From Ciona savignyi (Eukaryota > Chordata > Ascidiacea > Phlebobranchia > Cionidae), in the NCBI GenBank assembly GCA_000149265.1, contig CH003028.1, positions 1,543,082 to 1,607,081 of the forward strand: a DNA stretch of 64,000 nucleotides, in the 5' to 3' direction. Position 1 is the first letter of the stretch; the number at the start of each line of letters is the position of its first letter. The translations under genes were made by a program, and so were the position numbers. The notes under the pieces are model-generated. The model searched no databases. It was not told where the DNA came from and saw only the letters and a program-made list of their open reading frames with translations. Of this stretch, positions 1 to 10,559 are shown in pieces.

Positions 1-365
1 TTCCCGATCTTATAATCAGGGGCCAACCATGACGTCGCTCTCCACAGCATCAAACGATGTGAACTTACGATACAGATGTTACAACCGTTTTTTTTTTGTT
101 TATGTAAATTGTAAACAATGTTTTATATCTTTTAGAATTATCGCGGTCAAAATATATTTCACCGAGGTTCGAGGATGCCCGTCATCTAACAAACGGCTCG
201 ACTGCTTCCCGAGTCGAAGTGGGAGAACAAGATCCTATACCTGGCGAACAGCAATGCGCGAGATCCAGTAGTTCGTCCATCACCAGACCTAAAATATAAC
301 TTCTGTCCCATTTTCTTTCCACGTTGAAAATTTACACATGGGGATATGGAGCTGCAGAATTCCAG

Positions 366-560
366 CACGAAATTAGATCACGTGGTTGCAGTGGTAATTG
401 CACTCGGAACAAACGACGTGCTTTGATTTCGGGAATGGGAGGTCGACCAATACTCCGGATATGTTGTACATTCCATTGTTTCGAGAGCGAAAATGATAAT
501 TAGAACAGCCAATTCAGTATATCCCGAAGCGAAGGAAGCCATTTGTTAGATCTTTTAAAA
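366..560 (+). pseudogene. SGNH-hydrolase-like remnant of an element-type gene
   Basis: Plus-strand translation around 366-425 reads VVAVVIALGTNDVL, which resembles the GTND block of SGNH/GDSL esterase domains. A second conserved-looking stretch (SIVSRAKMIIRTANSVYPEAK-like) follows within about 80 bases. Such domains are known both in host esterases and in genes carried by mobile elements. The pieces do not lie in one uninterrupted frame, so I treat this as decayed. It sits just upstream of C48-peptidase-like sequence and may belong to the same old gene. I do not recognise a precise family; a chance match is possible. Confidence 0.35.
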
Positions 561-678
561 TTAGGTGATAACTGTTAACTCTTTTAAATTTACTTCAATG
601 CAGTCATGTCCAAAATGACTGGCTAAGGAAAGCTCGATCCACTGTTAAACGATGCGCTGGCACCGTCGTTTGTTTCAG

Positions 679-819
679 ATGGCACCATGTTTTTTTGGAG
701 TTTGTCATGCCAGACAAACCAGGTATGACAAGTTGCACTTGTCGGATGACGGACTGCGTTTGTTGCTCTGTCAACTAGAGGAGTGGTTGGCAGAAGAGAG
801 AAAGTCGAAACGTAAATGA
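679..819 (+). CDS. possible 46-residue terminal exon, unknown
   Basis: A 46-codon open stretch begins at an ATG directly after a good acceptor (gtttgtttcag) and ends in TGA. The C-terminal half is strongly helical and charged (DDGLRLLLCQLEEWLAEE, then a lysine/arginine tail). It is too short to judge by coding statistics by eye. Its location between SGNH-like and C48-like remnants suggests it is another fragment of the same decayed element gene and not a host gene. Function is unknown. Confidence 0.25.
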   Translation: MAPCFFGVCHARQTRYDKLHLSDDGLRLLLCQLEEWLAEERKSKRK

Positions 820-1119
820 GGAGGTTAAATCAAAGGATTATCACAAAGCTGCTTAAAATGCATAGAGTTGGATAATATACCACAACACTAGTGCTTCAGT
901 TGTAACGACGAGGAACGTATTAGGAACACGGGTGAACGAGGGTAAAGCGAGGACGAACGTGGAGGGAGCAAGGTGGAACTTAACACGAGACAATCGAACA
1001 CCGAGGATAATGGAAGATAGGCAGTAGGAATTAAAACGCAGCCTGTTTAAAGGCTGATTGGAGTTTGCAAAAATATACCATGACGAACACAACGGTTTAA
1101 TACGTGGATTTTAGGACGA

Positions 1120-1235
1120 TCTTAAATCGCCGAGTAAAAGAAAACGAACCGACTCTCAACCCGAACAAGAGAACCAAGAGCGATGGAGTAAGAGATTAAA
1201 ACGCTGGGATAATACTTTAGGAAAATGCCTTTAAC
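1120..1235 (+). pseudogene. charged coding-like stretch, probably part of the decayed element gene
   Basis: An open plus-strand stretch encodes a basic, polar segment beginning SPSKRKRTDSQPEQENQERW and continuing with SKRLKRWDNTLGKCL before a stop. The KRKR cluster looks like a nuclear localisation signal. It lies just before C48-peptidase-like sequence. Composition looks protein-like, but no family is recognised. Confidence 0.25.
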
Positions 1236-1289
1236 CTCCACTAAATCTCTTCTCGGTCCATTCGAGTGAAAGAAGTTCTTGTTTTGGGA

Positions 1290-1705
1290 TCATTTGTCTG
1301 GGCAGGAATGCACCCCCACAGGGCTAGGATGCAGCGCCAGGAAAATGGAACCTATTTTTGCTGTTAACAAAACAGCTCTAAAAATGTTTACGAAGCGAAG
1401 AAAGTGGTTGAACGACAAACATATAGACACAAACATACTTTTTTGGGGCAGCATTTTCCAGATATTATGGGTTGCTAATGGGTTGCCAAGCTGGTTGAAC
1501 TATCAATTTCAAATCCCTTCCTTATACGACTCGAAACGATATTGTCCGAATTATTAATATTCATGGAGATCACTGGGTTACCGTCTCCAACAAATTTGCC
1601 ACATATAGCAGTAGGCCTACAATCAATATATATGACAGTTTACCATTTGAATTAAGTAAAACAGACCAATTTAATACTTCTACTTTTAAATGTAGATTCA
1701 ACTAG
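1290..1705 (+). pseudogene. Ulp1/C48-peptidase-like gene remnant, first part
   Basis: Translation shows KRRKWLNDKHIDTNI, similar to the WL-S/N-DKHI block that opens many element-encoded Ulp1/C48 cysteine peptidases. Further on come GDHWVTVSN and INIYDSLPFEL, the block around the catalytic histidine (HW) and the following acidic position. The matching cysteine block lies about 1.9 kb downstream (3596-3760). The gene is broken in several places and is interrupted by the 336-bp-unit repeat. Peptidases of this class occur in several eukaryotic DNA transposon groups and in host genes; the exact family cannot be fixed here. It is treated as a fossil. Confidence 0.5.
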
Positions 1706-3518
1706 AGAGTGTCAACCACCTGTTTAACCACCACTATTTGTAAAACACTTGTTGTGTGCCATATATTTATGCTACAGGGTCCCTTGTAACCACAACTTGT
1801 ATTTTGTACACTGATTATGTAGTTTGTTTCTGCAAGCATAAACGCATGGGTCCCATAGTTATCAAACCAAATTTCTTTTTCATGTGTAGTTAAAAAAAGA
1901 ATAAACGTCTTAAATTTACGAAAATTTTCACCACAAATGTTTTAAATTAAACCGTCGTTTCAAGCGCCGAAGTGAAATGAAGCTAAATTGCCAAAACAGC
2001 CCGATTTAGTTTTTCATGGTATCAGGGAATTTCCCTAGGTTTAGTAGATAAGTTCTGTTTTTACATATGTGGGTCATGTTATGTAACAATTCTTAAAGTT
2101 TTAATCTGATTTGTAGACTCCTTGTTGGAGATGTCAGTGCGATATGGCATGCCTGTCACAATCTTAATTCAGGAACATAACTTTGTTTTTTACGTAATTA
2201 CCCTATGTAAATGTTTTTTCTTCTTTTAATTGGCACATACTGTCTAAGGGTCTAACATTTCACCAAATCTAAAAATAGTTAGAGCAGCCGTTTAAGCGCT
2301 ATATGCCCCAAAATGCTAATTTATTGGAAAAAAAACTTTTGGATTTTAACGTCTCAGGGGAATTCCCTTAGATTCATTACCCAAAATTTTGATTTCTGCA
2401 TATCTAGACCATGTTCTCTTACAAATGTCAAATTTTTTTCTGCGATTCCGTTACTACTTTTGGTAGATGTCGGGGCGACATGGCATGCTTGTCACAATCA
2501 TGATTTAAGAACAAAATCTTATTTTTAAGGTATTTCCCTATAGATATTTTTTTTATTTTTTCTAAGTGATCGGTGACTAATGCACTAGCATTTTAGAAAA
2601 TCTGAATATAATTGTAACGGCCGTTCAAGCGCTATGCCCAAAAAAGTCAATTTTTTTAGAAAAAAAATACCCGTTTTGTTTTGTAACGCACCCAGGGGAA
2701 TTCCCCTGGATTTATCACCGAAAATTTGGATTTCTGTATATCTAGACCATGTTGTTTAACAAATACCAAAGTTTTATTGCGATTCCATTTTTCCTTCTGG
2801 TAGATGTCGGGGCGACATGGCGTGCTTGTCACAATCATGATTTGAGACAAAATCTTATTGTTTAGGGTATTTCCGTAAGAAATTTTTTTATTTCTTTTAA
2901 GTGTTAAATCAGTTACTAATGCACTTACATTTTACCAAATCTGATTCAAATTGGTGCTGTCGTTTAAGCGCTATGCCCAAAAAAGCGAATTTTTTAGAAA
3001 AAAATACCGTTTTGGTTTTTAACGTCCCAGGGGAATTCCCCTGGTCTTATCTTCCAAAATTTTGGTTTCTGTTCATCTAGAACATGTTGTCTAACAAATA
3101 CCAAAGTTTCATTGCGATTCCATTTCTCCTTCTGGTAGATGTCGGGGCGACATGGCGTGCTTGTCACAATCATGATTTGAGAACAAAATCCTATTGTTTA
3201 GGGTATTTCCCTAGGTAATTTTTTTATTTATTCTTAGTGTTAAATCAGTTACTAATGCACTTACATTTCACCAAATCTGATTTAAATTGGTGCTGTCGTT
3301 CAAGCGCTATGCCCAAAAAAGCGAATTTTTTAGAAAAAAATATCGTTTTGGTTTTTAACGTCCCAGGGGAATTCCCCTGGTTTTATCTCCCAAAATTTTG
3401 GTTTCTGTTCATCTAGAACATGTTGTCTAACATATGGCGAAGTCTCATTGCGATTCCGTTATTCCTTCTGGTAGATGTCGGGGCGACATGCCATGCCTGT
3501 CAAGCGTTTGACGAAAAA

Positions 3519-3549
<31 letters not shown>

Positions 3550-3596
3550 CGGACAAAAACAATATGTGTCCCATTTTTTCAAATGGGACCCATAAC
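1700..3596 (+). mobile_element. repeat element with about 336-bp tandem units, inserted in the C48-like gene
   Basis: This insertion separates the histidine and cysteine halves of the C48-like gene. The left part contains the motif GTCAACCACCTGTTTAACC and GGGTCCCATAGTTATC. The body repeats a block every 335-338 bases: AATTCCC cores fall near 2361, 2699, 3034 and 3370, with a more diverged unit near 2025. Each unit carries a palindrome, ATGTCGGGGCGACAT. The right end has a purine/A tract (about 3509-3550) followed by a perfect hairpin (CCCATTT, loop, AAATGGG) about 10 bases before the junction. The sequence AACTA is found at both ends. A Helitron-like or foldback element is possible; no transposase is seen. 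Confidence 0.6.
2020..3480 (+). repeat. tandem array of about 336-bp units with palindromic core
   Basis: About four and a half head-to-tail units. Each contains, in order, an AGGGGAATTCCC block, a TCTAGA/CATGTTGT block, the palindrome ATGTCGGGGCGACAT, an ACAATCATGATT block and an AAGCGCTATGCCC block. The two right-most units are closest to each other and the left-most is the most worn, the usual pattern of unequal exchange acting at one side. Confidence 0.8.
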
Positions 3597-3765
3597 TAAG
3601 TTATCGCTTCGTTTTCCGAAGGTACGCAAACAAGTGATTGGTTTAGGAAATTGCGGAGTCTATGCGATTTCGTTTAGGGTTTCCTTGTGCATATGGGGCT
3701 AAATCCAGAACATTTATTATATCAATTTAATCGTCTCCAAGAGTATATTAAAGGTATGCTAAAAA
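3596..3765 (+). pseudogene. Ulp1/C48-peptidase-like gene remnant, cysteine block
   Basis: Translation reads VRKQVIGLGNCGVYAISF, followed a little later by NPEHLLYQFNRLQEYIKG. In element-encoded C48 peptidases the catalytic cysteine sits in a Q-x(n)-DCG(L/V)(F/Y)AIAF block, followed by LC-x-G-x-NP and a region on which the domain ends. Order and spacing fit the downstream half of the domain seen at 1290-1705. It is decayed, and a repeat lies between the halves. Confidence 0.5.
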
Positions 3766-3989
3766 GGCTTTACTCGGTTGTTTTACGAAACTTCATTTAA
3801 AACGAAACCACGAAAAGCACAAAACAGTTCTCCTAAAGTGGATCTCTTCTGTTATTCCAGTCTTGCTGGCGATGACAAGGATGACATCCAATGATTCAGA
3901 TGCGACGGATGGTGCTATTTTACTTTAAAAAGATATATTTGTATGTCGAAATGAGATAACCCCAATACCTATTCATCTGAATAAAAATA

Positions 3990-4390
3990 CCGCAGCATAT
4001 TCCATTGCATCTCTTAATGACGATTTATGAATATTAGTGTATATAGCCGCCCCGGTTATTGTACATAAAATATACATCAAATTGAAGGTATTTGTAAGGG
4101 CTACAACTTATCTAAAGGAATTATTGGGGAAAACTCTGTAGCATCTTCCAATACAATGCTTTAATGACGAGTTATGAATATTCGGACGAGTCCGCGGTTA
4201 TTGTACATAGGCTACAACATGTTCAAAGGAATATTGGCAAAAACTCTATAAATGACCATCTAAATAAGAAAACTGCAGCATCCCTAAATGACGAGTTATC
4301 AATATCCAGACGCTTCGTGCATATAGTCCCGCGGTTATTGTACATAGACTACAACATATTCAAAAGAATACTTGGCAAGGACTTTATATT
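3990..4390 (+). repeat. diverged tandem repeat, about three units of 125-150 bp
   Basis: The block GACGAGTTATGAATATT recurs near 4018, 4164 and 4289. Each is followed by CGGTTATTGTACATA and by CAAAAGGAATA-like sequence. The units differ by small indels. No coding potential is recognised. Confidence 0.6.
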
Positions 4391-4399
4391 TGCGTGAAT

Positions 4400-4920
4400 A
4401 TTAATATTATTCATTTTCGGTATTAACATTTCAATATTTTTATAAATCAAAAATTATTAGTCGAAAGAGCACGGTTTAATTAGAAACTGGGGTAATTTTT
4501 AGGACTATAGCGCCTCGTAAGGGCTTTAACTTTTTACTCCCGTCTTCCGTTTTTCCGCGTTTTATATTTCAAGTAAAATAACTTTGGTCTTTCTCCCTTT
4601 AAACTCAAATAGCTAAAAAATATCAAATGCAAACCTATAAATCGATTTTTATTGGTAAACGCAGAAATTATTCAGCTCTCCAGCGCCATCTCGCTGATCA
4701 AAATTGGCCGTATACTTCTCAACTTGTGTTATTTGTCACGAAAATATAAAGGGTCAAGTCGACAGCGAAAATTTAAATGGTTATTAAACAATTATTCCCT
4801 ATAAGCCATCTCTTTGCAACACAATACTTAATATTAGACTCCGAAAATAAGGCCGAAAATAGAAGATCAGCACTATCTATGGCTAAACCCCAAAGTCAAA
4901 ACTCAAGCCTGCAGTTTCTT
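4400..4920. other. AT-rich spacer, nothing recognised
   Basis: No convincing frame, splice pattern, RNA gene or repeat end was seen here. Confidence 0.5.
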
Positions 4921-4929
4921 CATTGACAA

Positions 4930-5425
4930 ATTTGTACAATTCGGCATCTTTCGTTATTCCCAGTTAATAAACAACTTTAACGCCTACCGCAGCCACGGTG
5001 ATCAGGTCAACGTCTTTTCTATGAGACAAAATATGGTTGACTACAAACTATACAACAATAAACTGATACGTTCCATTACGGATACAGACTGACGAATCTA
5101 GTTAATATAGAATTAAAAACTACAAAGGCATTCTACTTTAGAACACTATCGGTTACACACGATGGCGCTGTTAAGCAACAGCAGAAATGCAGTAGCATCT
5201 TTCTTGGGCTCTCTGTTAAATAAGAGAAAGATTACACGAATATATATAAATGCACACTAGAAACAAATTTACGATAATTCCAAAGAAAACTTCACAATCA
5301 CAGTATCGTAACGAATAGTCTCCTGGTTAAATTGGTAATTAAAGACTCAAGCCTGTGCACCTTTTGCAAAATCAAGCCCGAAAACTGCCTCGTGTATTTT
5401 ACTTATGTTTCGTTAAACAGTCCAA
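4930..5425 (+). mobile_element. LINE reverse-transcriptase C-terminal remnant
   Basis: Two protein-like stretches are visible. One is RYSQLINNFNAYRSHGDQVN (about 4950-5090). The other is NSLLVKLVIKDSSLCTFCKI followed by KPENCL (about 5310-5395). The second resembles the zinc-knuckle region (C-x2-C in a DSSLCTFC context) found after the reverse transcriptase in many non-LTR retrotransposons. The pieces are in different frames and separated by stops, so the copy is dead and 5' truncated. The clade cannot be assigned. Confidence 0.4.
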
Positions 5426-5670
5426 GTTGAAAATACATTGGTTATGTATGTATATATTTAAAAATAGGGCTCTATTTAAACTCTTTGTTGCTATTCTTTT
5501 ATTATATTGTATTGGCAATATACAGATGAGACTTTTTCTAAAAGTATTTTCATAGTTTTGAAACGGTGTATGTGATAACCTATATATTTTTCTTATTAGT
5601 AATTCTCTTGAAAAAAAATATTGCAGTCTTCGTGCAAGCCTTAATTTAAAAAAAATACATATATTACGAC

Positions 5671-5970
5671 CAGTGCTTCGCAACCTATATTCACTCAGGG
5701 CACATTAGTAAAGTGCTAAGTGTGACGGCACCTTGCAGTCACAATTGTACAATGTGAGGTCTTTTGACAGCTTTATATATACATTTGATATTATATTAGC
5801 GAAGTGTGTGATAGCTATATAATATTTAAATTTTCAAAACTAAAATCCTTTTTATTTGGTAAAAACTATGTTTAAAAAAATATAATTTTACCGCGGCACA
5901 CCTAGCATTGTCTTACGACACAGTAGTGTGTCTCGGCACACCGGAATGTTTTGCTGGTTGCGGAGCTCTA
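5671..5970. mobile_element. old hAT-like non-autonomous element
   Basis: The left end reads CAGTGCTTCGCAACC and the right end GGTTGCGGAGCTCTA, an imperfect inverted pair about 300 bases apart. The interior contains GGCACACC motifs common in hAT-type elements. A clear 8-bp target duplication is not visible, so it is old or the boundaries are slightly off. Confidence 0.4.
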
Positions 5971-6364
5971 CCTTAGAACGAGTGGTGAAATGGGATTAAG
6001 ACCGGAATGTTTTACCGCAGGTTTTAAATCAACACGTGTTAAATCAACTCTCTCGAGTTCAATTCAAGAATTTTCAACCTGCCACGTTTGATAAACCCTA
6101 ACATGTATCTACTCTTTTCTTGGTTTATTTTAGGTTCACACGGGTTTCAATATAGCTTGGGTATGTATATGTGAGTTAAAAAAACCTTTGTGGGTTTAAA
6201 TAACTGTGGGTTGAAAGTTGGAATAACTGTTTGTTGAAACATGTGTAAGTTGAACACTTTGAGATCAGCTATTAACTTACATTGGATTAAGATCATAACC
6301 CCTTATGCTCACTGTCAGGTTACAGCAACCACTGCAGTCGAAAAAAAAACCATTGGTTTTGTTC

Positions 6365-6450
6365 GGCCCATTATTTCACTGGATTTAAGCAAATAGCCTA
6401 GTAAGTGCGTTGCCCATAAACACAATTGACTAGCAATCTGCTACAAGCGA
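6365..6450 (-). mobile_element. degenerate SINE fragment
   Basis: Weak match to the middle of the tRNA-derived SINE seen elsewhere in the window: CCCATTATTTCACTGGATTTAAGC, then GTGCGTTGCCCA and CACAATTGACTAG. Confidence 0.35.
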
Positions 6451-9400
6451 CCATGGCCATTACATACCGAAGAGGATTATGCAAAATATTTAATCCACCA
6501 CGAAACCGTTGAATCCCGCATAACTGTCCAATGATACCGCAAGCCTAGAACCGGACGCGTGGATTGCGGTATCTTATGTACGTTCCAAACATGTCGGTAC
6601 CTCTCGCCGCTTTGCTCCGTCATAATAACCATTATTCGGTGACAAAACCCGCCATTCGTAAGCACCAATTAAAACGTCGAGGCCTTCCGAGGTAATAATG
6701 CTAGAATGCGTTGGTTCGTTCGCGTACGCTGTGTGATGTAATAGTACGTTGTCCTTCAGGTTGGAATAGCTTCTTGAGAAACACAATCGGGTTGATTTAA
6801 ATCCTACCACAACCATTAACGCTGTGTGTGGGTGCACCCGACCAGCCTCTTGACTCTGCCACATGTGTGGTATCTATAAAAGTTCACCCAGGTATTATAG
6901 AACGCTATTTGGCATCTTGTCACAGCCCTAGTAATCTGACTGAGACTGAGGGCACGAAGTGTGGTGTTGTTCGCATATGTAACGCACGTTATATTGGTCA
7001 ATCTACGTGGAACATAACAATGTACAATTGTTTGGTCAATTTGACTGCAGTTGTGTCGTGTCGTTCAATACTGATGGGTTAGCTTTCGTTAATTGACATT
7101 TCAAAAAGTAATAACGGCTAGGCATCCTGCAATATACTGCGTTAACTGACGTCCCGTCAATACACGTAGCACGGTAATTGTTCTGCCCAGTATTCATTAT
7201 TTAAGGTACTTTGCAGCAGCTAGCAATTTCGTGCTTGTTAGTTAAAGGCGTAAGGAGTTTTAGGAGCCGTTTCAATGAGAAATCGTGACCGGACCAATCG
7301 ACAATTCAAATGACAATACCTAGTACATTTCGGTTCATTTCAATTAAATATACGTTAACGAGACCTTGGTCAGCTTTACTTGTTGGTGGGATAGCTTAAA
7401 AGATTTGGACGCGTCATGTCCATTTTAAGGAATGGATTATTCGTATTTATAAACATTTCAGATACGTATGTCATTGTCAATACCAGTCGCGAGAGAATTT
7501 AATGACAACATAATGATGACGTCAACAAGATTAATTTAGCGGTTGTGTGTGTTTTATTAGATGCATGTTTTTAGTCTTGTCGTTTATTAAATGCATGTTT
7601 TTAGTCTTGTCGCTATTTTCTTACGTATTTATACGCTTTTCCCAACAAAAGGATAATTTGAAAATTAAGAAGCGAAATAAATCAACAAGAAATATCGAGC
7701 AATTTAATCCAGTCGTTTACAGACAGTGGTCTATACAGAAGCGCCTTATTTTTTAATACCCTTTTATTATATGATAATACCTTTAGACTAAACCACTTTA
7801 TCAGCGCGTAATTCCTTCGCTGAATGGTTCTCAAATAAAATACTTTGCCAAATTAATACGCGAATAATCCTTCGGCAGCGCAATAAAGCCCGCAGGCCGC
7901 CAGCCTGGGCGGTTGAGATAGCACCTCTCTGCCAATTTAAAGGCGGGTCTGGCACCAAATACTGTCAGACGACACTTGAAGCGCTTCAGAGTGTTAAACC
8001 GTCAACGTTCCAACTCAGCTTGAGACAACAGAAGTTTTGGGTTCTTAACAGATCCGTTCTGTCATATTTGCGTGTTAATATTGGAAACTTTTAATGATCA
8101 TAATTGACCGCGTGCATCAGTTTTAGAATTATTTTAGACCATCCCGATATTAGTTTTGTAGAGAAAAGAAATATTCGAAAGATTAACTTGAGTAGCGAAA
8201 GGAGGGTCGGAAGATTTGACCCAGTGCGGCATTAAGGGGTAATTATTCGTGTTGTGAGACGTTCTTTCTAAAATCAAAAATGTTTAGTTCGCTACGCAAT
8301 TTAACATAATATTCTTTAATTTTCTGCGCTTTATTATAGAAGACCAATAAATAATGAATAGAAATTTTCGGGAATTGATATTTGTGGCAAATTTTGGCGG
8401 ACGGCAGCTGGAAAAGATATTTAGTACAGAACGCACGCAGTTGTTACAGAAAGATTTCATTAAATACGAACATTATTACAGTTTCGCAAGCCGCTTTTTA
8501 CAAAATCTAGTCCGACAAATATAAAAATTAGTAATTGTAATTTTAAAATAATGACGAGACCACTAACCTCGCGCTTTAATAAAATAAATTACGGAATTAC
8601 CGAGACTTAATACCCGGCATGGAGCCTAGAAGACGCATACGCAAGTATATAGCGTCAGTGTTATATATGCCTTGTCGTTGCGAGTTAAATTCAATTAGAA
8701 GCCTTTTATTCAATTTATTTTCCCGCACGTGCGTATGCAGTATGGAATTTGGCGTATTAGCGTGGCTGTGACAGGAGCTTGAGGTATATCCACTTATTTA
8801 ACCGTAATGTCGTTCACAGTCCGTATGGCCGAAGGAGCAATAGATGAAAAGAATCGACCCATCATTGTAACAACTATAGGGGATTAGCTTGGTCTCCGCA
8901 ACAGTTAATCAGCTGTAAAAAGCATATGTCGCGCAGCCTTTTACGCGGCGTATATATAATTCGGCTAAAATTTGGGCATCGTTATTGCCCTGTTACCGTT
9001 TTGTTACGCAGATTTTTTGATATCGTAATGATAATATTTTTAATATTTATATAATTTATTAACATTTATAGAAACTTATATAGCACCATTTTTATTACTA
9101 AATAGTGTTTAAAGGCACTGAGAATAATAAAACGATGTTTATAATAACATATTAAATAGTAAACAGGTGAACAAAAAACAGGTGAATAAAATTTAGTCAG
9201 ATTAGTTATAAAAAAAGGGTTTTAAAAGTGGATTTTAAGCGTGTTTTTAAAATAAGCAGTGGTTCAGAATTTACAATTATAAAAGGAAGATATTATTTAT
9301 TTTATGTTGGATTGTGGTTTTATTTTGCTTAGGTTTGATGGTGGCCTTGGTTATATTTTAAATTTATATTGTTTTTATTATACTTTATATTATTTTGGCC

Positions 9401-9540
9401 ATGATTTTACAAGTTTTCATGCGGCAGTATAATTTTCGTTCGGTGTCGTGAACAAAATTTTGTACGTTTTTATTTATCTGCAAGGAGACAAAAAATGATT
9501 GTTATTTCACATGAACTAAACATTTTCTATTCGTTTTTCG
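6450..9540. other. gene-poor stretch upstream of the small membrane-protein gene
   Basis: Short open frames on both strands around 6480-7080 have no recognisable protein features. A 29-bp direct duplication (ATGCATGTTTTTAGTCTTGT core) lies at about 7557-7613. The more GC-rich stretch at 7870-8000 could be regulatory, but no defined site can be named. Confidence 0.4.
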
Positions 9541-9542
9541 CA
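9533..9542 (+). promoter_or_regulatory. splice acceptor before the membrane-protein start codon
   Basis: A pyrimidine-rich tract ending in CGCAG lies 17 bases upstream of the ATG. It suggests a spliced 5' leader, or a trans-spliced leader, which ascidians are known to use. Confidence 0.45.
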
Positions 9543-9559
9543 GCACTTAAATATTAATA

Positions 9560-10051
9560 ATGGAGAAACAAACTGAAGTTTGCACCGGACGGCCAACAAG
9601 ACGTCACTCGCAATGTGGCAGGCGAGGAAAGGTTGCGTGTGTGCTCACGCTCTTCGGGTTGGTAATGCTGGTGATGGGATGCATCGTTCACATCGAGAAA
9701 TCGGCCGTAAAAGCGCAACACAGGGTCGAATTCGAGGCCTCGACGGCTGCTCAACACATCGACGTAACCTACGCTTACATCGCCGGGAACGCGCTCCTCT
9801 CTCTCGGCGCCGTTTTCCTCCTTCTCTCGGTGTTCCAAGCCTGCTGTTGTTGCTGCTGCGATGACGAGAATCATGACGTAAACACAGATACATCATTCGA
9901 CAACACTCCAAGTATATTCAGCGTCTCTATGACGATCGATCCGCCACATTATAGTGACGTCACAAAATATGACGTACCACCACGCTATTGCGACGTCATA
10001 GACGAAACCGTGGAAAAGAGAGGCGATTCAATAAAACCGGTCGAGCCCTGA
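9560..10051 (+). CDS. small two-pass membrane protein with Cys6 cluster and two PPxY motifs
   Basis: The product is a 163-residue protein read without introns. Just before the ATG is a good acceptor (tttttcgcag, about 9533-9542), so a non-coding 5' exon is likely. Residues about 25-45 and 71-93 are hydrophobic spans. The first follows an Arg/Lys-rich amino end, so both ends are predicted cytoplasmic. Directly after the second span come six consecutive cysteines (residues 95-100), a likely palmitoylation site. The C-terminal tail has PPHY and PPRY, class I WW-domain ligands usually bound by NEDD4-family ubiquitin ligases or YAP-type proteins. AATAAA signals lie at 10444 and 10513. I do not recognise the family; Shisa/VOPP-like adaptors share the Cys cluster plus PPxY tail but not clearly the rest. 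A role in ubiquitin-linked membrane traffic is inference. Confidence 0.7.
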   Translation: MEKQTEVCTGRPTRRHSQCGRRGKVACVLTLFGLVMLVMGCIVHIEKSAVKAQHRVEFEASTAAQHIDVTYAYIAGNALLSLGAVFLLLSVFQACCCCCCDDENHDVNTDTSFDNTPSIFSVSMTIDPPHYSDVTKYDVPPRYCDVIDETVEKRGDSIKPVEP

Positions 10052-10443
10052 CCGATTGTGACGTCCAAAATGGGTTTGTTGTCGCGCGAGGCGGAGGTCG
10101 CGACTCCGGAACACCGTGTTATTCCGTTGTGACGTCATAATTGCGGGCTCGAAACCGCGAGAAGCAATTAAGGCGCAGCTGGAGAGGATTCGTGCGGACG
10201 GTTCCCATCGGTCGTCAACATCGATTTTCAATCTCACCACCACTGCTTTCTCGTCCTCCAAGGTGTCTTTTCGTTGCCGAAAATGCCAAAGTATTTGAAT
10301 CTTGGGATTTCATAATGATCTCCCAACATCTTTGTTCATTATGCCGCGCCAACGTGGTTCGGCGCGGGTTGAGTGTTCGTATTTTTCTTGTTTCTGCAAT
10401 GTCCATACAAACTCACAGAACATGTATATTTATTATTATTTTT

Positions 10444-10518
10444 AATAAATTCGGTTGGATTTAAACTACTTTTCAAATTGTACGTATGACTATTGTATGA
10501 AATTGAAATCCAAATAAA
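10444..10518 (+). terminator. polyadenylation signals of the membrane-protein gene
   Basis: AATAAA occurs at 10444-10449 and again at 10513-10518, about 390 and 460 bases after the stop codon. This would give a 3' UTR of ordinary length. Confidence 0.5.
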
Positions 10519-10559
10519 ATTAAAGTGCTTTATTTATGGTTACGTCAGTTTATATACTG

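Noticed and set aside
1-280. Terminal coding exon at the left edge after the acceptor TATCTTTTAG (about 135)
   Set aside because: One frame stays open for about 50 codons, but no family is recognised and frames on both strands are equally open. It may be part of the decayed element gene.
6828-7082. 84-codon open frame with a plausible-looking amino acid mix
   Set aside because: No recognisable family, opposite-strand frames are equally open, and no splice signals frame it.
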